A DNA stretch of 37,562 nt. Origin: Paratrimastix pyriformis (Eukaryota; Preaxostyla; Paratrimastigidae). The notes under the pieces are model-generated. The model was not told the origin of the DNA. It saw only the letters and a list, made by a program, of their open reading frames with translations, and made no database searches. The translations under genes and the position numbers were made by a program. The stretch is from assembly GCA_027972325.1 (NCBI GenBank), contig JAPMOS010000267.1, positions 1 through 37,562 of the forward strand, read 5' to 3'. This document shows positions 11,211 to 18,721 of the stretch, one piece after another (the stretch's first letter is position 1; each line of letters begins with the position of its first letter).

Positions 11211-12587
11211 GTGGCATGTGAGCGGAAGGATGAGGGTTCTGTGCCATTTGCTGATCAGGGGAACGGACTCTGGGGGCTGCGATGGGACGGTGATCTCGGT
11301 CAGGCAAAAGGCAGCGGAACAACAATGGTCTGGCATTATATTTCAGAAAACAAGATGAACGAAGGACACTGGAGATGTATCAGCCAGTGGATCGCACGGT
11401 GGGCGAGGGTGGTAATGGCAGGGTTGGGGCTGACATGGAATTGGTTGTTGGCGATGGGGATAGCGGAATGTGAGGTGCAGAGGAGGAGATTGTGGGAAAA
11501 GGAAGCGCAAAGAAAGGTGCGGAGATGGAGTGGGGAGACGGGGCGGAAGACGGCTCGGAGAAGGGTGCGGGGGATGGCGCGGCATGGACGAGGGCGGGGC
11601 GGATGGATGCCGGGGGGTTCGGTTGGTAGGGATGGGGTGAAAGTGGTGGCATCGAGAGGTGTCGATGGGTGTCCGGGCGAGGATGTACCCCTGGAGGGGA
11701 GAGGCATGGACGATTTGGATGGGGGAGGGAGCGGGCAGCCGGGGATGGATAGGGTACCGGTGCAGGGAGACGTCGAGCAATATCGTGGCATCGCCAACAC
11801 GACTGGACACAGGTGTTGGTTGAGCGCCGGGCTGCAGGCGGCGGAGGCGGTTGGTGGGGCAGATCCGCTGTTTGATGTGGTCAGAGGTGTCGGTGGGGAC
11901 CCTGATGGAGAAGAAGGGATTTGGAAGAGGGGGACGGAGGGACTGGATGAGACGCAGGATGGAGAAGCAGGGGTGGCTGTGATTGAGCTGCTGAAAAGGG
12001 CGCGGATCCCGGTGGGAGTCAGGATGAGGGTGGTGGACGTGTGTGTGGAATGCGGATGTGAAAGTGTTGGCAGAGAGAGGGCGCGGGAGTGCTTGTTTGT
12101 GCGTCTGATGAGGGACGGAGACAGTATGAATGAGGCGGTAAGGAGGGTAGTGATGGCAGATGACCGTGTCATGAAGAAGTGTCCGGTGTGTGGTGGGGAC
12201 CAGTGGCATGCACGGGATGAGCGTGCGATAGAAGGGGAGAGTGTCCTGGTGGTGCAGGTGGTTCGGAACCAGAGGGGTAGGGGGGCGGATCAGACGCAGT
12301 GGAAAGTGCAGCCGGACATAGTAGACGTACTCGGGACAAGCTACCACCTGGAAGCGGAGGCGGAATTCTGTGGAAGAAGGGGCGGGGGGCGTCATTGGGT
12401 GGCACTGAAAAGGATTGATGGGGCGTGGTGGAGGTTCAATGACAGTGTGGTGTATGAGGTGGAGGAGTGCGAGATTATGCATGGGGATGTTTTCGTGTAC
12501 GTGGCTGAAGCTGGAATGGGGTCGCGGATGCAAAGGTCCGGGAGGGGGCCAGCATTTGGGGGAGCTGCAGAGGGGAGACTGCAGTAG
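11211..12587 (+). CDS. LINE A ORF2 N-terminal part with USP-like cysteine protease domain
   Basis: 458 codons. After a basic N-terminal region (residues 1-190, numbered from 11,211) comes a segment that reads like a ubiquitin-specific protease (peptidase C19). The Cys box is NTTGHRCWLSAGLQ with Cys202, compared with the family pattern N-x-G-N-T-C-Y-L-N-S-x-L-Q. A zinc ribbon follows (Cys278, Cys281, Cys324, Cys327, two CxxC pairs 42 residues apart), as in the fingers of USPs. The His box is GRHWVALKRIDGAWWRFNDS with His395 and Asn410/Asp411, compared with GHYVAYV...WYRFDDS. At about 240 residues from Cys box to the end it is shorter than most cellular USPs. It would cleave ubiquitin or a ubiquitin-like tag; the role in the element is unknown. 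An in-frame TAG at 12,585 ends it; the same frame reopens at 12,588. Confidence 0.65.
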   Translation: MACERKDEGSVPFADQGNGLWGLRWDGDLGQAKGSGTTMVWHYISENKMNEGHWRCISQWIARWARVVMAGLGLTWNWLLAMGIAECEVQRRRLWEKEAQRKVRRWSGETGRKTARRRVRGMARHGRGRGGWMPGGSVGRDGVKVVASRGVDGCPGEDVPLEGRGMDDLDGGGSGQPGMDRVPVQGDVEQYRGIANTTGHRCWLSAGLQAAEAVGGADPLFDVVRGVGGDPDGEEGIWKRGTEGLDETQDGEAGVAVIELLKRARIPVGVRMRVVDVCVECGCESVGRERARECLFVRLMRDGDSMNEAVRRVVMADDRVMKKCPVCGGDQWHARDERAIEGESVLVVQVVRNQRGRGADQTQWKVQPDIVDVLGTSYHLEAEAEFCGRRGGGRHWVALKRIDGAWWRFNDSVVYEVEECEIMHGDVFVYVAEAGMGSRMQRSGRGPAFGGAAEGRLQ

Positions 12588-13535
12588 GTATCGTGTGCGG
12601 TGAGGAAAGAGAGTCAAGGGATGACAGGGCGGGGAGCAGACAAGGCGGAGAAGCCTGAAGGACAGGAGGAGCAGGTCCTGGTAGCGGGCGTGTCGTATCC
12701 GGAAGTGAGTCGGCGACCTGGGGATGGGATGAGCAGGAAGGCAAGGAAGAAGAGGGGGAAGAAGGATGCACAAAGGAAGAGGAGGCAAAAAGCAAAAATG
12801 TTGGATATTGAGAGGGGATATGACGTGAAGGCGGAGGAGGAGGAGTTTCGGGGGTGGAGAAGTGGTGCCAGGGGGAGGAAGGAGGCCAACCTGAGGGCGG
12901 GGTTGCCGATGAAGGAGGAGGACAGGATGCGGGTGGCAGGGTGGAATGTGCGAGGACTTGGGTCAGAGTGGAAGCGAAGTAATGTGGCGGACCTGTTGCG
13001 GGTAGGACGGGTAGACATTGCCCTGTTGCAAGAAACAAAGGGGACGAAGGCGAATAAGGAGCAGTTGGAGGAGAAGTGGATGAGGGGATGGCGGTGGAGG
13101 AGTTCGGTGGTGGAGAATGCGGTGGAGCGTCACCCCAAGGGGGGGGTGATGATAGGATATAGACGGACCCTGCAGATGGCGGTGCGTCGTGTCACGGAGG
13201 TCCTGCCGGGCTATTTGATGTACATGGACTGGTCGGAGGGAAAGACCAACCTCCGGCTGGTGAATATGTACTATCCGACTGGGGAGGGAGATGACAAGGA
13301 GAGGGTCAGGAAGGTGATTATTGAAAGGCTGGATGAGTGCATGGCGGAGGGGGCGGCAGAGGGAAGGGGAGTGGTGGTGTACACGGATGCGAATAGCTGG
13401 GCCAAGGAAGTCGGAGAGCATGAGAAGTTGGGACTGTATGACACGGCGAAGATGGTAGGCAAGGAGAATGAGATCACGTTTGTGCGGAACAAGAAGGGGG
13501 GGATGCAGAGGAGAAGGACAAGCAGCCGGGGATGA
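12588..13535 (+). CDS. LINE A APE-type endonuclease domain of ORF2
   Basis: This lies in the same frame as the USP part, beyond the TAG at 12,585-12,587. Residues are numbered from 12,600. A basic linker (SRKARKKRGKKD) precedes an exonuclease III/APE-like fold: WNVRGLG at 115-121, LLQETK with the metal-binding Glu145, NLRLVNMYYP near 217-226, and YTDANSW with Asp263 and Asn265 (the GDFN-type motif). The last motif, TDHHMVV, lies beyond a frame change in a G-run at 13,496-13,502 and is read in the next open frame (about 13,645). The enzyme nicks genomic DNA to prime reverse transcription. The left LINE copy keeps the same motifs. Confidence 0.85.
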   Translation, partial: VSCAVRKESQGMTGRGADKAEKPEGQEEQVLVAGVSYPEVSRRPGDGMSRKARKKRGKKDAQRKRRQKAKMLDIERGYDVKAEEEEFRGWRSGARGRKEANLRAGLPMKEEDRMRVAGWNVRGLGSEWKRSNVADLLRVGRVDIALLQETKGTKANKEQLEEKWMRGWRWRSSVVENAVERHPKGGVMIGYRRTLQMAVRRVTEVLPGYLMYMDWSEGKTNLRLVNMYYPTGEGDDKERVRKVIIERLDECMAEGAAEGRGVVVYTDANSWAKEVGEHEKLGLYDTAKMVGKENEITFVRNKKGGMQRRRTSSRG

Positions 13536-15229
13536 AAGGGGTGGCTCGGTTGGACCTTTGCCTCGCAACGCAAGGGACGATGGCAAGGATGCTCGATAAC
13601 CTATGGGTATGGAGAAATGAGGAGATACAGTGGAGCGAAGTTACAGACCATCACATGGTCGTGACTGACTTGAGGAACATGCTGCCGGCATGGGCGGGGA
13701 CGACAAGGAGGAAGGTGGCCATTTGCCCGTCCAGGTCGGACTTGGACGCGTTGCTGCGTGAAAAAGGGAGAGAAGAGTACGATGTGTTGGTGGAGAAGAT
13801 GGGCTCATATAGGAGGAAGGTGGCGGAGATGATTCGAAAGGCATCGGGGAAGGGGGAGGAGCTGTCATTCGAACAGATGGGTCGGATCCTGAGGGAAACG
13901 GCGGGGCATGTGTTTGGGTACCGGGAGGTTACAAATACGGATCGGGACTACGAGCCCCACCGCATGAGGAAGCTGCGGCGGAGGGCGGTGGAGGAGAGGG
14001 ACTCGGAAAGGAGGAGGGAGATGCAGCGCCAATTGGCAAAGATGAGAAGCATGCACTACAAGAAGCGGGACAGGGCGTTGGAGGGAAAACGCAAACGGAT
14101 ATATAAGGGCATAATGACTGACGGGGTGGCGCCCGTCACGGCGTATGCCACCAAGAACGGTGAAGGCAAGGTGGATAAGGTGGTGACAGATCCAGAATTG
14201 GTGAAGAGGGGATGGAGGGAATTCATGGCGGACCTGGCAAGGAGAGTGATGCCGATGGGCGGAATGAAGCAGGCACCGGTGGGAAGGTCTCAGGAGGAGG
14301 AGAGGGTCATCATGGCCCCCCTTACCATGCATGACGTTGAAACGATCCTGGGAGCACTCCCAGATGGCAAGGCAGCGGGCCCGGACGGGGTGACGGCGGA
14401 GATGATTCACGCCTGTCAGGATGAGATCAAGGAGTGGATGAGAAGGAGATATAATGAGATGCTGGAAAAGAGTGAGGTGCCGCAGGAGCTCAAGATTAGC
14501 TCGGTGTTTATGGCCACGAAATCGCAGACGGAGCACCCGGGGGACCCGGCAGGAAGGAGACCGATCACTTTGATCCAAGTTTTTCTGAAGGGGCTGCAGG
14601 TGGTGGTGGCGTCGCGGTTTCAAGACTGGTGCGTAGAGAAGCAAGTGTTTGGGGCGGAGCAGTTTGGATTCTTGAGGGGTCGGAGGATTGAGACCCCAAT
14701 CGCAGAGATTATGGGAGTGCTCACTGACTCGAAAATTATGGGAGGTCGAGAGTTCCATATGTGCTCATTGGACATAAAAAAAGCATACGACACGGTGGAC
14801 ATGGACGCACTGAGGAGGGGGTTGAGACGGATGGGGGTTGAGGAGGCATTCATCAGGTACGTAGATAGTCTGTACGAGGGAAGGAAGGCGAGAGTGATCA
14901 CAGGGTACGGACTGACAGAGAGCTACGACATAGAAAGGGGTATCAGCCAGGGGGACCCGCTTTCGTGTCTGCTCTTTATCTCATTCATGGAGGAAGTGCT
15001 GGCAGAGGTGCGAAAGCAGGAAGGTGGGTATATCCTGGATAGTGGGAGGAAGGTGAAAGTCCTTGCCTTTGCTGACGATGTTATGCTGGTCACTCGAACC
15101 AAGGAGCAGATGGTCCGGTTGGTCAACACAGTGAGACGGAAGGTGGAGGAGGCGGGCATGCAGCTGTCGTGGACCAAGTGTGACTACCTGTGTGGGGGTG
15201 AAGAGCAAGACGGACCTGGACTTGGGTGA
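13532..15229 (+). CDS. LINE A reverse transcriptase domain of ORF2
   Basis: 565 codons. The first 60 complete the endonuclease (LDLCLATQGTM and VTDHHMVVTDLRNM). An alpha-helical, basic linker follows to about residue 220, then the reverse transcriptase: KAAGPDGVTAEMIHA, GRRPITLIQVFLKGL, FGFLRGRRIETPIAEI, motif A SLDIKKAYDTVD with Asp414, motif B ISQGDPLSCLLF, and motif C FADD with Asp515/Asp516. All catalytic residues are present. The frame runs out after the sequence ending SWTKCDYLCGG, where the plus-one frame (from 15,180) takes over with VKSKTDLDLGEGRVIK. The same switch is seen in the fragment at 29,820-30,870. It makes cDNA from the element's RNA at the nicked target. Confidence 0.92.
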   Translation: MKGVARLDLCLATQGTMARMLDNLWVWRNEEIQWSEVTDHHMVVTDLRNMLPAWAGTTRRKVAICPSRSDLDALLREKGREEYDVLVEKMGSYRRKVAEMIRKASGKGEELSFEQMGRILRETAGHVFGYREVTNTDRDYEPHRMRKLRRRAVEERDSERRREMQRQLAKMRSMHYKKRDRALEGKRKRIYKGIMTDGVAPVTAYATKNGEGKVDKVVTDPELVKRGWREFMADLARRVMPMGGMKQAPVGRSQEEERVIMAPLTMHDVETILGALPDGKAAGPDGVTAEMIHACQDEIKEWMRRRYNEMLEKSEVPQELKISSVFMATKSQTEHPGDPAGRRPITLIQVFLKGLQVVVASRFQDWCVEKQVFGAEQFGFLRGRRIETPIAEIMGVLTDSKIMGGREFHMCSLDIKKAYDTVDMDALRRGLRRMGVEEAFIRYVDSLYEGRKARVITGYGLTESYDIERGISQGDPLSCLLFISFMEEVLAEVRKQEGGYILDSGRKVKVLAFADDVMLVTRTKEQMVRLVNTVRRKVEEAGMQLSWTKCDYLCGGEEQDGPGLG

Positions 15230-18200
15230 GGGTCGGGTCATCAAGGTCCAGCAGAAGGGTGGGGCCATCCGATACCTGGGGATTTGGATAGACGAGGAGA
15301 TGAACATGAAGGTCAACACGGAGAAGGTTATCCAGAAAATGTGCGGGAGGCTGCACAGGCTGATGGACAAGAAGGTCCCCCCGAGGTTGATGGTGCAGAT
15401 GATCAACGAGTGCGTGTCGACGTGCCTCCAGTACACGGCCAGACAGTGCCCCATGCCAAAGAAGGACTTGGAGATCCTACGGCAAAGATATGCGAGGGTC
15501 TTTAGGGAGATTGGTGGCTGTCTGGGGAAGTGCGATCCGGCGGAGGTGCTTTTCTTCCCGGAGGATGAAGGGGGCATGGGCCTGAAGGACCCGGTGGATG
15601 TGCATGATATGATGGTGCTGACACAGTTGTTGGGGAGAGTGGCGGATGAGCAAGGATGTGGGGTGATGCTCCGTGAGGAGATTGCACTTCTTCAGAAGTT
15701 GTGGACCACAAGTGAACCCCTGCTGGATGACCCGGGTAAGTGGGTAAGGCTCCACGGAAAGGAGAAGATGCCTGGCATCCTCTCGGGGATGCTGCAGGTC
15801 ATGTCCAGGAATGATCTGGCCATTCTCAGGGAGGGCGAGGAGCTGAAAGAGGAGCAGGGGTATGGGATGCCAACAACACTGGAGGAATTGGCAAGCCCGC
15901 ACAGGATCACCAAGCAACACAGACAAACACTGATGAGGAGGGGGATCAGGAGCGTGGCAGACCTGATAGTGGGGGGTAGGTTCCAGTGGAAGGGCAGGAA
16001 GCCACAGTATGTCAAAGCCATCATGGAGCGGGTCTGCGTCTGGGGGAACAGAGTGGAGACGGAGTACGTGAAGCTGGCGAGGCGGATTAGAGAGGAAGAG
16101 GCGGCGGAGAAGGAAAGAGAGAAAGCAAGGATGGAGAGAGCGAGGGAGGGGAGCCAGAGGGCATTGAAGCAGAGGAATGGCGAGGACAAGGTCAATGGAG
16201 CCGGCTGCAAGACTGGAGAAGCAAAGAAGGGGAAGAAGCAGACCAAGTTGGCTTTGGGGCAGAGTGGGAAGCTCTCGGTGGTGGTGCCGGCGACGTGTCG
16301 GAGAAAGACGCAGGGCGACAGGGAGGGTAAAAAAGAGAAGGTAGGGGCGAGTGGGACGACGAATGCAACAAGGGGGCGCCTGAAGCAGGAGGGAAACAAA
16401 GATGGCGGCATGAGGAGCAGAATGGAGGCGCTGCGAGCGGAATGCGACGAGGTGGAAGTGCGGGTAGAGGAGCCCGAACTCAAGTGGCGGACATTCTATA
16501 CGGACGGTAGTGCATCCAGGAAGAAGAAGGACCGGCGAGCGGCACTGGCGGTGGTGGAGCGGCTGCCCAACGGGGTGCTGGCAGTGCGGGTTGGAAGAAG
16601 GTGCACGGGCAGGGGGCAAACAAACAATGAGGCAGAGCTTGAGGCCATCCTGGAGGCCATCAGGGTGGGACAGGATGCAAACGTGGAGGTGCGCACGGAC
16701 AGCAAGGTGGCAAAGGGATGGGTGGAAGGGCTGATGAGGAGAGACTGGACGCCGACCGACCTAATCGAGTCGAAGGCTGAGGGTCTTCTTCGGAGGGGCC
16801 AACGAATCTTGGAGGAACATAGGGGCGAGGTCAGGCTGGTTTGGGTAAAGGGGCACCAGGAGACAGGGGCATCGCTGGATGCGGAGGGGAATAGGTTGGC
16901 GGACAAGATTGCAGGCCAGAGTATAAAACTGGAGAGCACCAAGGAGCCGCAAGAGCAGACCTGGGGATTTCGGCTTGTCCGGCGGAGCGATGGAAAGACG
17001 GTGGAGGGAGATTTTCGTGAAAACCTAAAAGAGTGGGGCCGCAAAGGGCGCATCTTCAGGACAGCCCAGAAGTGCAAGAATGCACTAGTGGTCATCAATG
17101 CTCAGACGGGAAATGGCGGAATAAATACGCAGACCATGCGGTGTGAAATGTCGGGCAGACTGGCCATGATGGCAATCTTGCAGCGTTACATCACGGCCAA
17201 CATCAGATTCTACATCAATGGTGAAGGGGATGGGAAATGTTGGTGTGGGGCGAGATTGTACAAACCATTTGGTTTTCGAATGCCCTTCGATGATGGGCAG
17301 TGTCGCGGAAAGGTGGAGTGGTGCCAACGCGATCAAACTGATCGCGTGGCTGGACAAGGGGGAAGGAGCAGAAGATGCAGAACAATTGCTCCAAGAAAAT
17401 GGGTGGAGCCTATGGGCCGAAGCGTGCAGGTGAGAGGTAAGCAGATAGCGATGGACAGACTCTGGGAGCTCATCGAGCGATCGCGGGGGCGCTGGTACCG
17501 CGCCCGAACCTGGGACAGCTTCTGGGAAACATTTTCAACAGAAGTGGCGAACCTGTGCGATCGGTACGCGGATGGAGTGAGCACGGAGATGGCAGAAGGG
17601 CAGACCCACAAGAGCACCCTGCGAAACCAGTGGACGACCCCCCACGTGGTGTCCTCTCTGCTCAGACAAGCAGGCAGTTTGACAACGATGGCATTCTCGC
17701 ATCCTGGGAATGCCGATTTGAGCTTCCCCGAATTCAGAACACCCAGCAAAGATGATTGTTTTTTGGGTGGAAGACTGGATGGATATGGGCTGTTCAAGGA
17801 GAATCGTGACCTCCTCATCTTTGCCAACCCGGAGTACAACCCCCAGGAAGAGATGGACCGATTATTTAAGGCAATTGGCGATTGGGCAGAGAGTCCAATG
17901 GGAAGAGCTGGGAAGAGAGCTTTCCGATGCATCGCAATCGTCCCGTACGGGGGTAAGCCCAACCGGACGCGGCCGGTGCAGGGAATGGAGGCGCAGCATG
18001 GCGTCGGATTGGCCTTGAGGGGGGACATGCGATTGAAGGAGCTGTTTATCATTGAGGAAGGGGGTTTCGGCTTCTGGCTGCCGAGCTTCTGGCGGACAGG
18101 GGAGAAAGGTGCGGGAAGGCCCCGTTCGACGTGGGCATCCTGCTCTTTGAGAACCAGAGGGCCCGGGAGAGATTTCCGATGGATCCTGCCCCGTTGTGGG

Positions 18201-18518
18201 CTTTGGAGAATATGCTTCGGAAAGAGGCGGGTGCGCGGAAGGTGGAGGCTGACTACGAGGGGCGTCCGAAGGAGGGCGAGGTGCTCCACAACTGGAGGGG
18301 GATCTCAGAGGGGGTGGTGCGGAAAGTTGCGGGAAGACTTCGGAGGCGGTGCGGATTTCGAGAGATGTACGCGAATGATTGCAGACTGGCAGCAGAGTTG
18401 GGGATTGTGGATGAAGACACCCAAAAGGAGATTGGGAGCGAAATTGGTGCACTCCGCAAAACCATGCTGCTGGCGATCATGCAACGAAAGAAGAACGAGA
18501 AAAATGAAGAAGGGATGA
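15180..18518 (+). CDS. LINE A ORF2 C-terminal part: RT thumb, RNase H, zinc finger, methyltransferase-like region
   Basis: 1,112 codons. Residues 1-300 are the RT thumb and connection (RYLGIWIDEEMNMKVN, LMDKKVPPRLMVQMIN). Residues 300-430 form a charged linker. RNase H spans about 435-590: YTDGS with Asp442, NNEAELEAI with Glu486, RTDSKV with Asp507 and VKGHQETGASLDAEGNRLAD. Next, CWCG at about 17,240 and, in another frame (17,260-17,400), HLVFECPSMMGS form a CxC...HxxxxC-type zinc site; two compensating frame changes hide this part. From about 17,650 to 18,110 comes a segment patterned like a DAM-type N6-adenine methyltransferase, with NPEY at 883-886 in place of the D/N-PP-Y/F motif (see findings). 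The end continues in another frame after about 18,110. Confidence 0.8.
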   Translation: MTTCVGVKSKTDLDLGEGRVIKVQQKGGAIRYLGIWIDEEMNMKVNTEKVIQKMCGRLHRLMDKKVPPRLMVQMINECVSTCLQYTARQCPMPKKDLEILRQRYARVFREIGGCLGKCDPAEVLFFPEDEGGMGLKDPVDVHDMMVLTQLLGRVADEQGCGVMLREEIALLQKLWTTSEPLLDDPGKWVRLHGKEKMPGILSGMLQVMSRNDLAILREGEELKEEQGYGMPTTLEELASPHRITKQHRQTLMRRGIRSVADLIVGGRFQWKGRKPQYVKAIMERVCVWGNRVETEYVKLARRIREEEAAEKEREKARMERAREGSQRALKQRNGEDKVNGAGCKTGEAKKGKKQTKLALGQSGKLSVVVPATCRRKTQGDREGKKEKVGASGTTNATRGRLKQEGNKDGGMRSRMEALRAECDEVEVRVEEPELKWRTFYTDGSASRKKKDRRAALAVVERLPNGVLAVRVGRRCTGRGQTNNEAELEAILEAIRVGQDANVEVRTDSKVAKGWVEGLMRRDWTPTDLIESKAEGLLRRGQRILEEHRGEVRLVWVKGHQETGASLDAEGNRLADKIAGQSIKLESTKEPQEQTWGFRLVRRSDGKTVEGDFRENLKEWGRKGRIFRTAQKCKNALVVINAQTGNGGINTQTMRCEMSGRLAMMAILQRYITANIRFYINGEGDGKCWCGARLYKPFGFRMPFDDGQCRGKVEWCQRDQTDRVAGQGGRSRRCRTIAPRKWVEPMGRSVQVRGKQIAMDRLWELIERSRGRWYRARTWDSFWETFSTEVANLCDRYADGVSTEMAEGQTHKSTLRNQWTTPHVVSSLLRQAGSLTTMAFSHPGNADLSFPEFRTPSKDDCFLGGRLDGYGLFKENRDLLIFANPEYNPQEEMDRLFKAIGDWAESPMGRAGKRAFRCIAIVPYGGKPNRTRPVQGMEAQHGVGLALRGDMRLKELFIIEEGGFGFWLPSFWRTGEKGAGRPRSTWASCSLRTRGPGRDFRWILPRCGLWRICFGKRRVRGRWRLTTRGVRRRARCSTTGGGSQRGWCGKLREDFGGGADFERCTRMIADWQQSWGLWMKTPKRRLGAKLVHSAKPCCWRSCNERRTRKMKKG

Positions 18519-18532
18519 ACGAGGAGACGTAG
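18131..18532 (+). CDS. LINE A ORF2 extreme C-terminus
   Basis: 133 codons, open upstream to about 18,110, where the previous frame is left. It reads FDVGILLFENQRARERFPMD, which continues the methyltransferase-like region in sense, then a charged helical tail (NEKNEEGMNEET) ending at TAG 18,530-18,532. The single frame change near 18,110 is the last break in this copy. No separate domain is recognised. Confidence 0.55.
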   Translation: MGILLFENQRARERFPMDPAPLWALENMLRKEAGARKVEADYEGRPKEGEVLHNWRGISEGVVRKVAGRLRRRCGFREMYANDCRLAAELGIVDEDTQKEIGSEIGALRKTMLLAIMQRKKNEKNEEGMNEET

Positions 18533-18721
18533 TCCGGGGGTCGGCGGTGACCGTCCCTCGGGGACGGTAGCCGACCCATGGGCCTCTTGGGACGTCCCAT
18601 CCTGCGAGTTTATCTCGCGGGGAGGGCGGACCGGGGGGTTCATGTTACCCGCGGGCTTCGGCCCGAGCACGGACCCGGCGAAAGCTGGGAAGTATCACAC
18701 ACACACACACACACACACACA
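18533..18721 (+). promoter_or_regulatory. LINE A structured 3' UTR with (CA)n tail
   Basis: In order: a long hairpin at 18,538-18,577 (GGGTCGGC pairs with GCCGACCC; inner ACCGTCCC/GGGACGGT around TCG); hairpin 1 at 18,601-18,621 (CCTGCGAG/CTCGCGGG); CATGTTACCC at 18,641-18,650; hairpin 2 at 18,652-18,665 (CGGGC-UUCG-GCCCG); hairpin 3 at 18,674-18,689 (CCCGGC-GAAA-GCTGGG); AAGTATC at 18,690-18,696; then (CA)13 to 18,721. Hairpins 1-3 have counterparts in LINE B and LINE C. In LINEs of the 'stringent' type, such 3' hairpins are what the reverse transcriptase recognises; that role is inferred here. Confidence 0.75.

Larger units (their letters stand above)
8783..18721 (+). mobile_element. LINE A: near full-length LINE with USP-like, APE, RT, RNase H and MTase-like domains
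   Basis: About 9.9 kb. The 5' end is placed at the C-run at 8,783, since CCCCGCGTTATA there resembles the first bases of LINE B and LINE C (CTCCCCGG...CTA). ORF1 occupies 9,254-10,508. A long second coding region, 11,211-18,532, carries in order the USP-like protease, APE endonuclease, RT, RNase H, zinc-finger segment and methyltransferase-like tail. A hairpin-rich 3' UTR and (CA)13 tail end it. GAGAGTC stands directly before the 5' end (8,776-8,782) and four bases after the CA tail (18,725-18,731), a possible target-site duplication. The element interrupts a gypsy-type frame on the right. Breaks in this copy: a frame change in ORF1 near 9,705, a stop at 12,585-12,587, frame changes near 13,496-13,502, 15,192, 17,275/17,400 (a compensating pair) and 18,110. 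Confidence 0.85.

Noticed and set aside
11343-12788. A 481-codon minus-strand open frame
   Set aside because: Shadow of the USP-like region of LINE A; low-complexity Pro/His/Ser content and no motifs.
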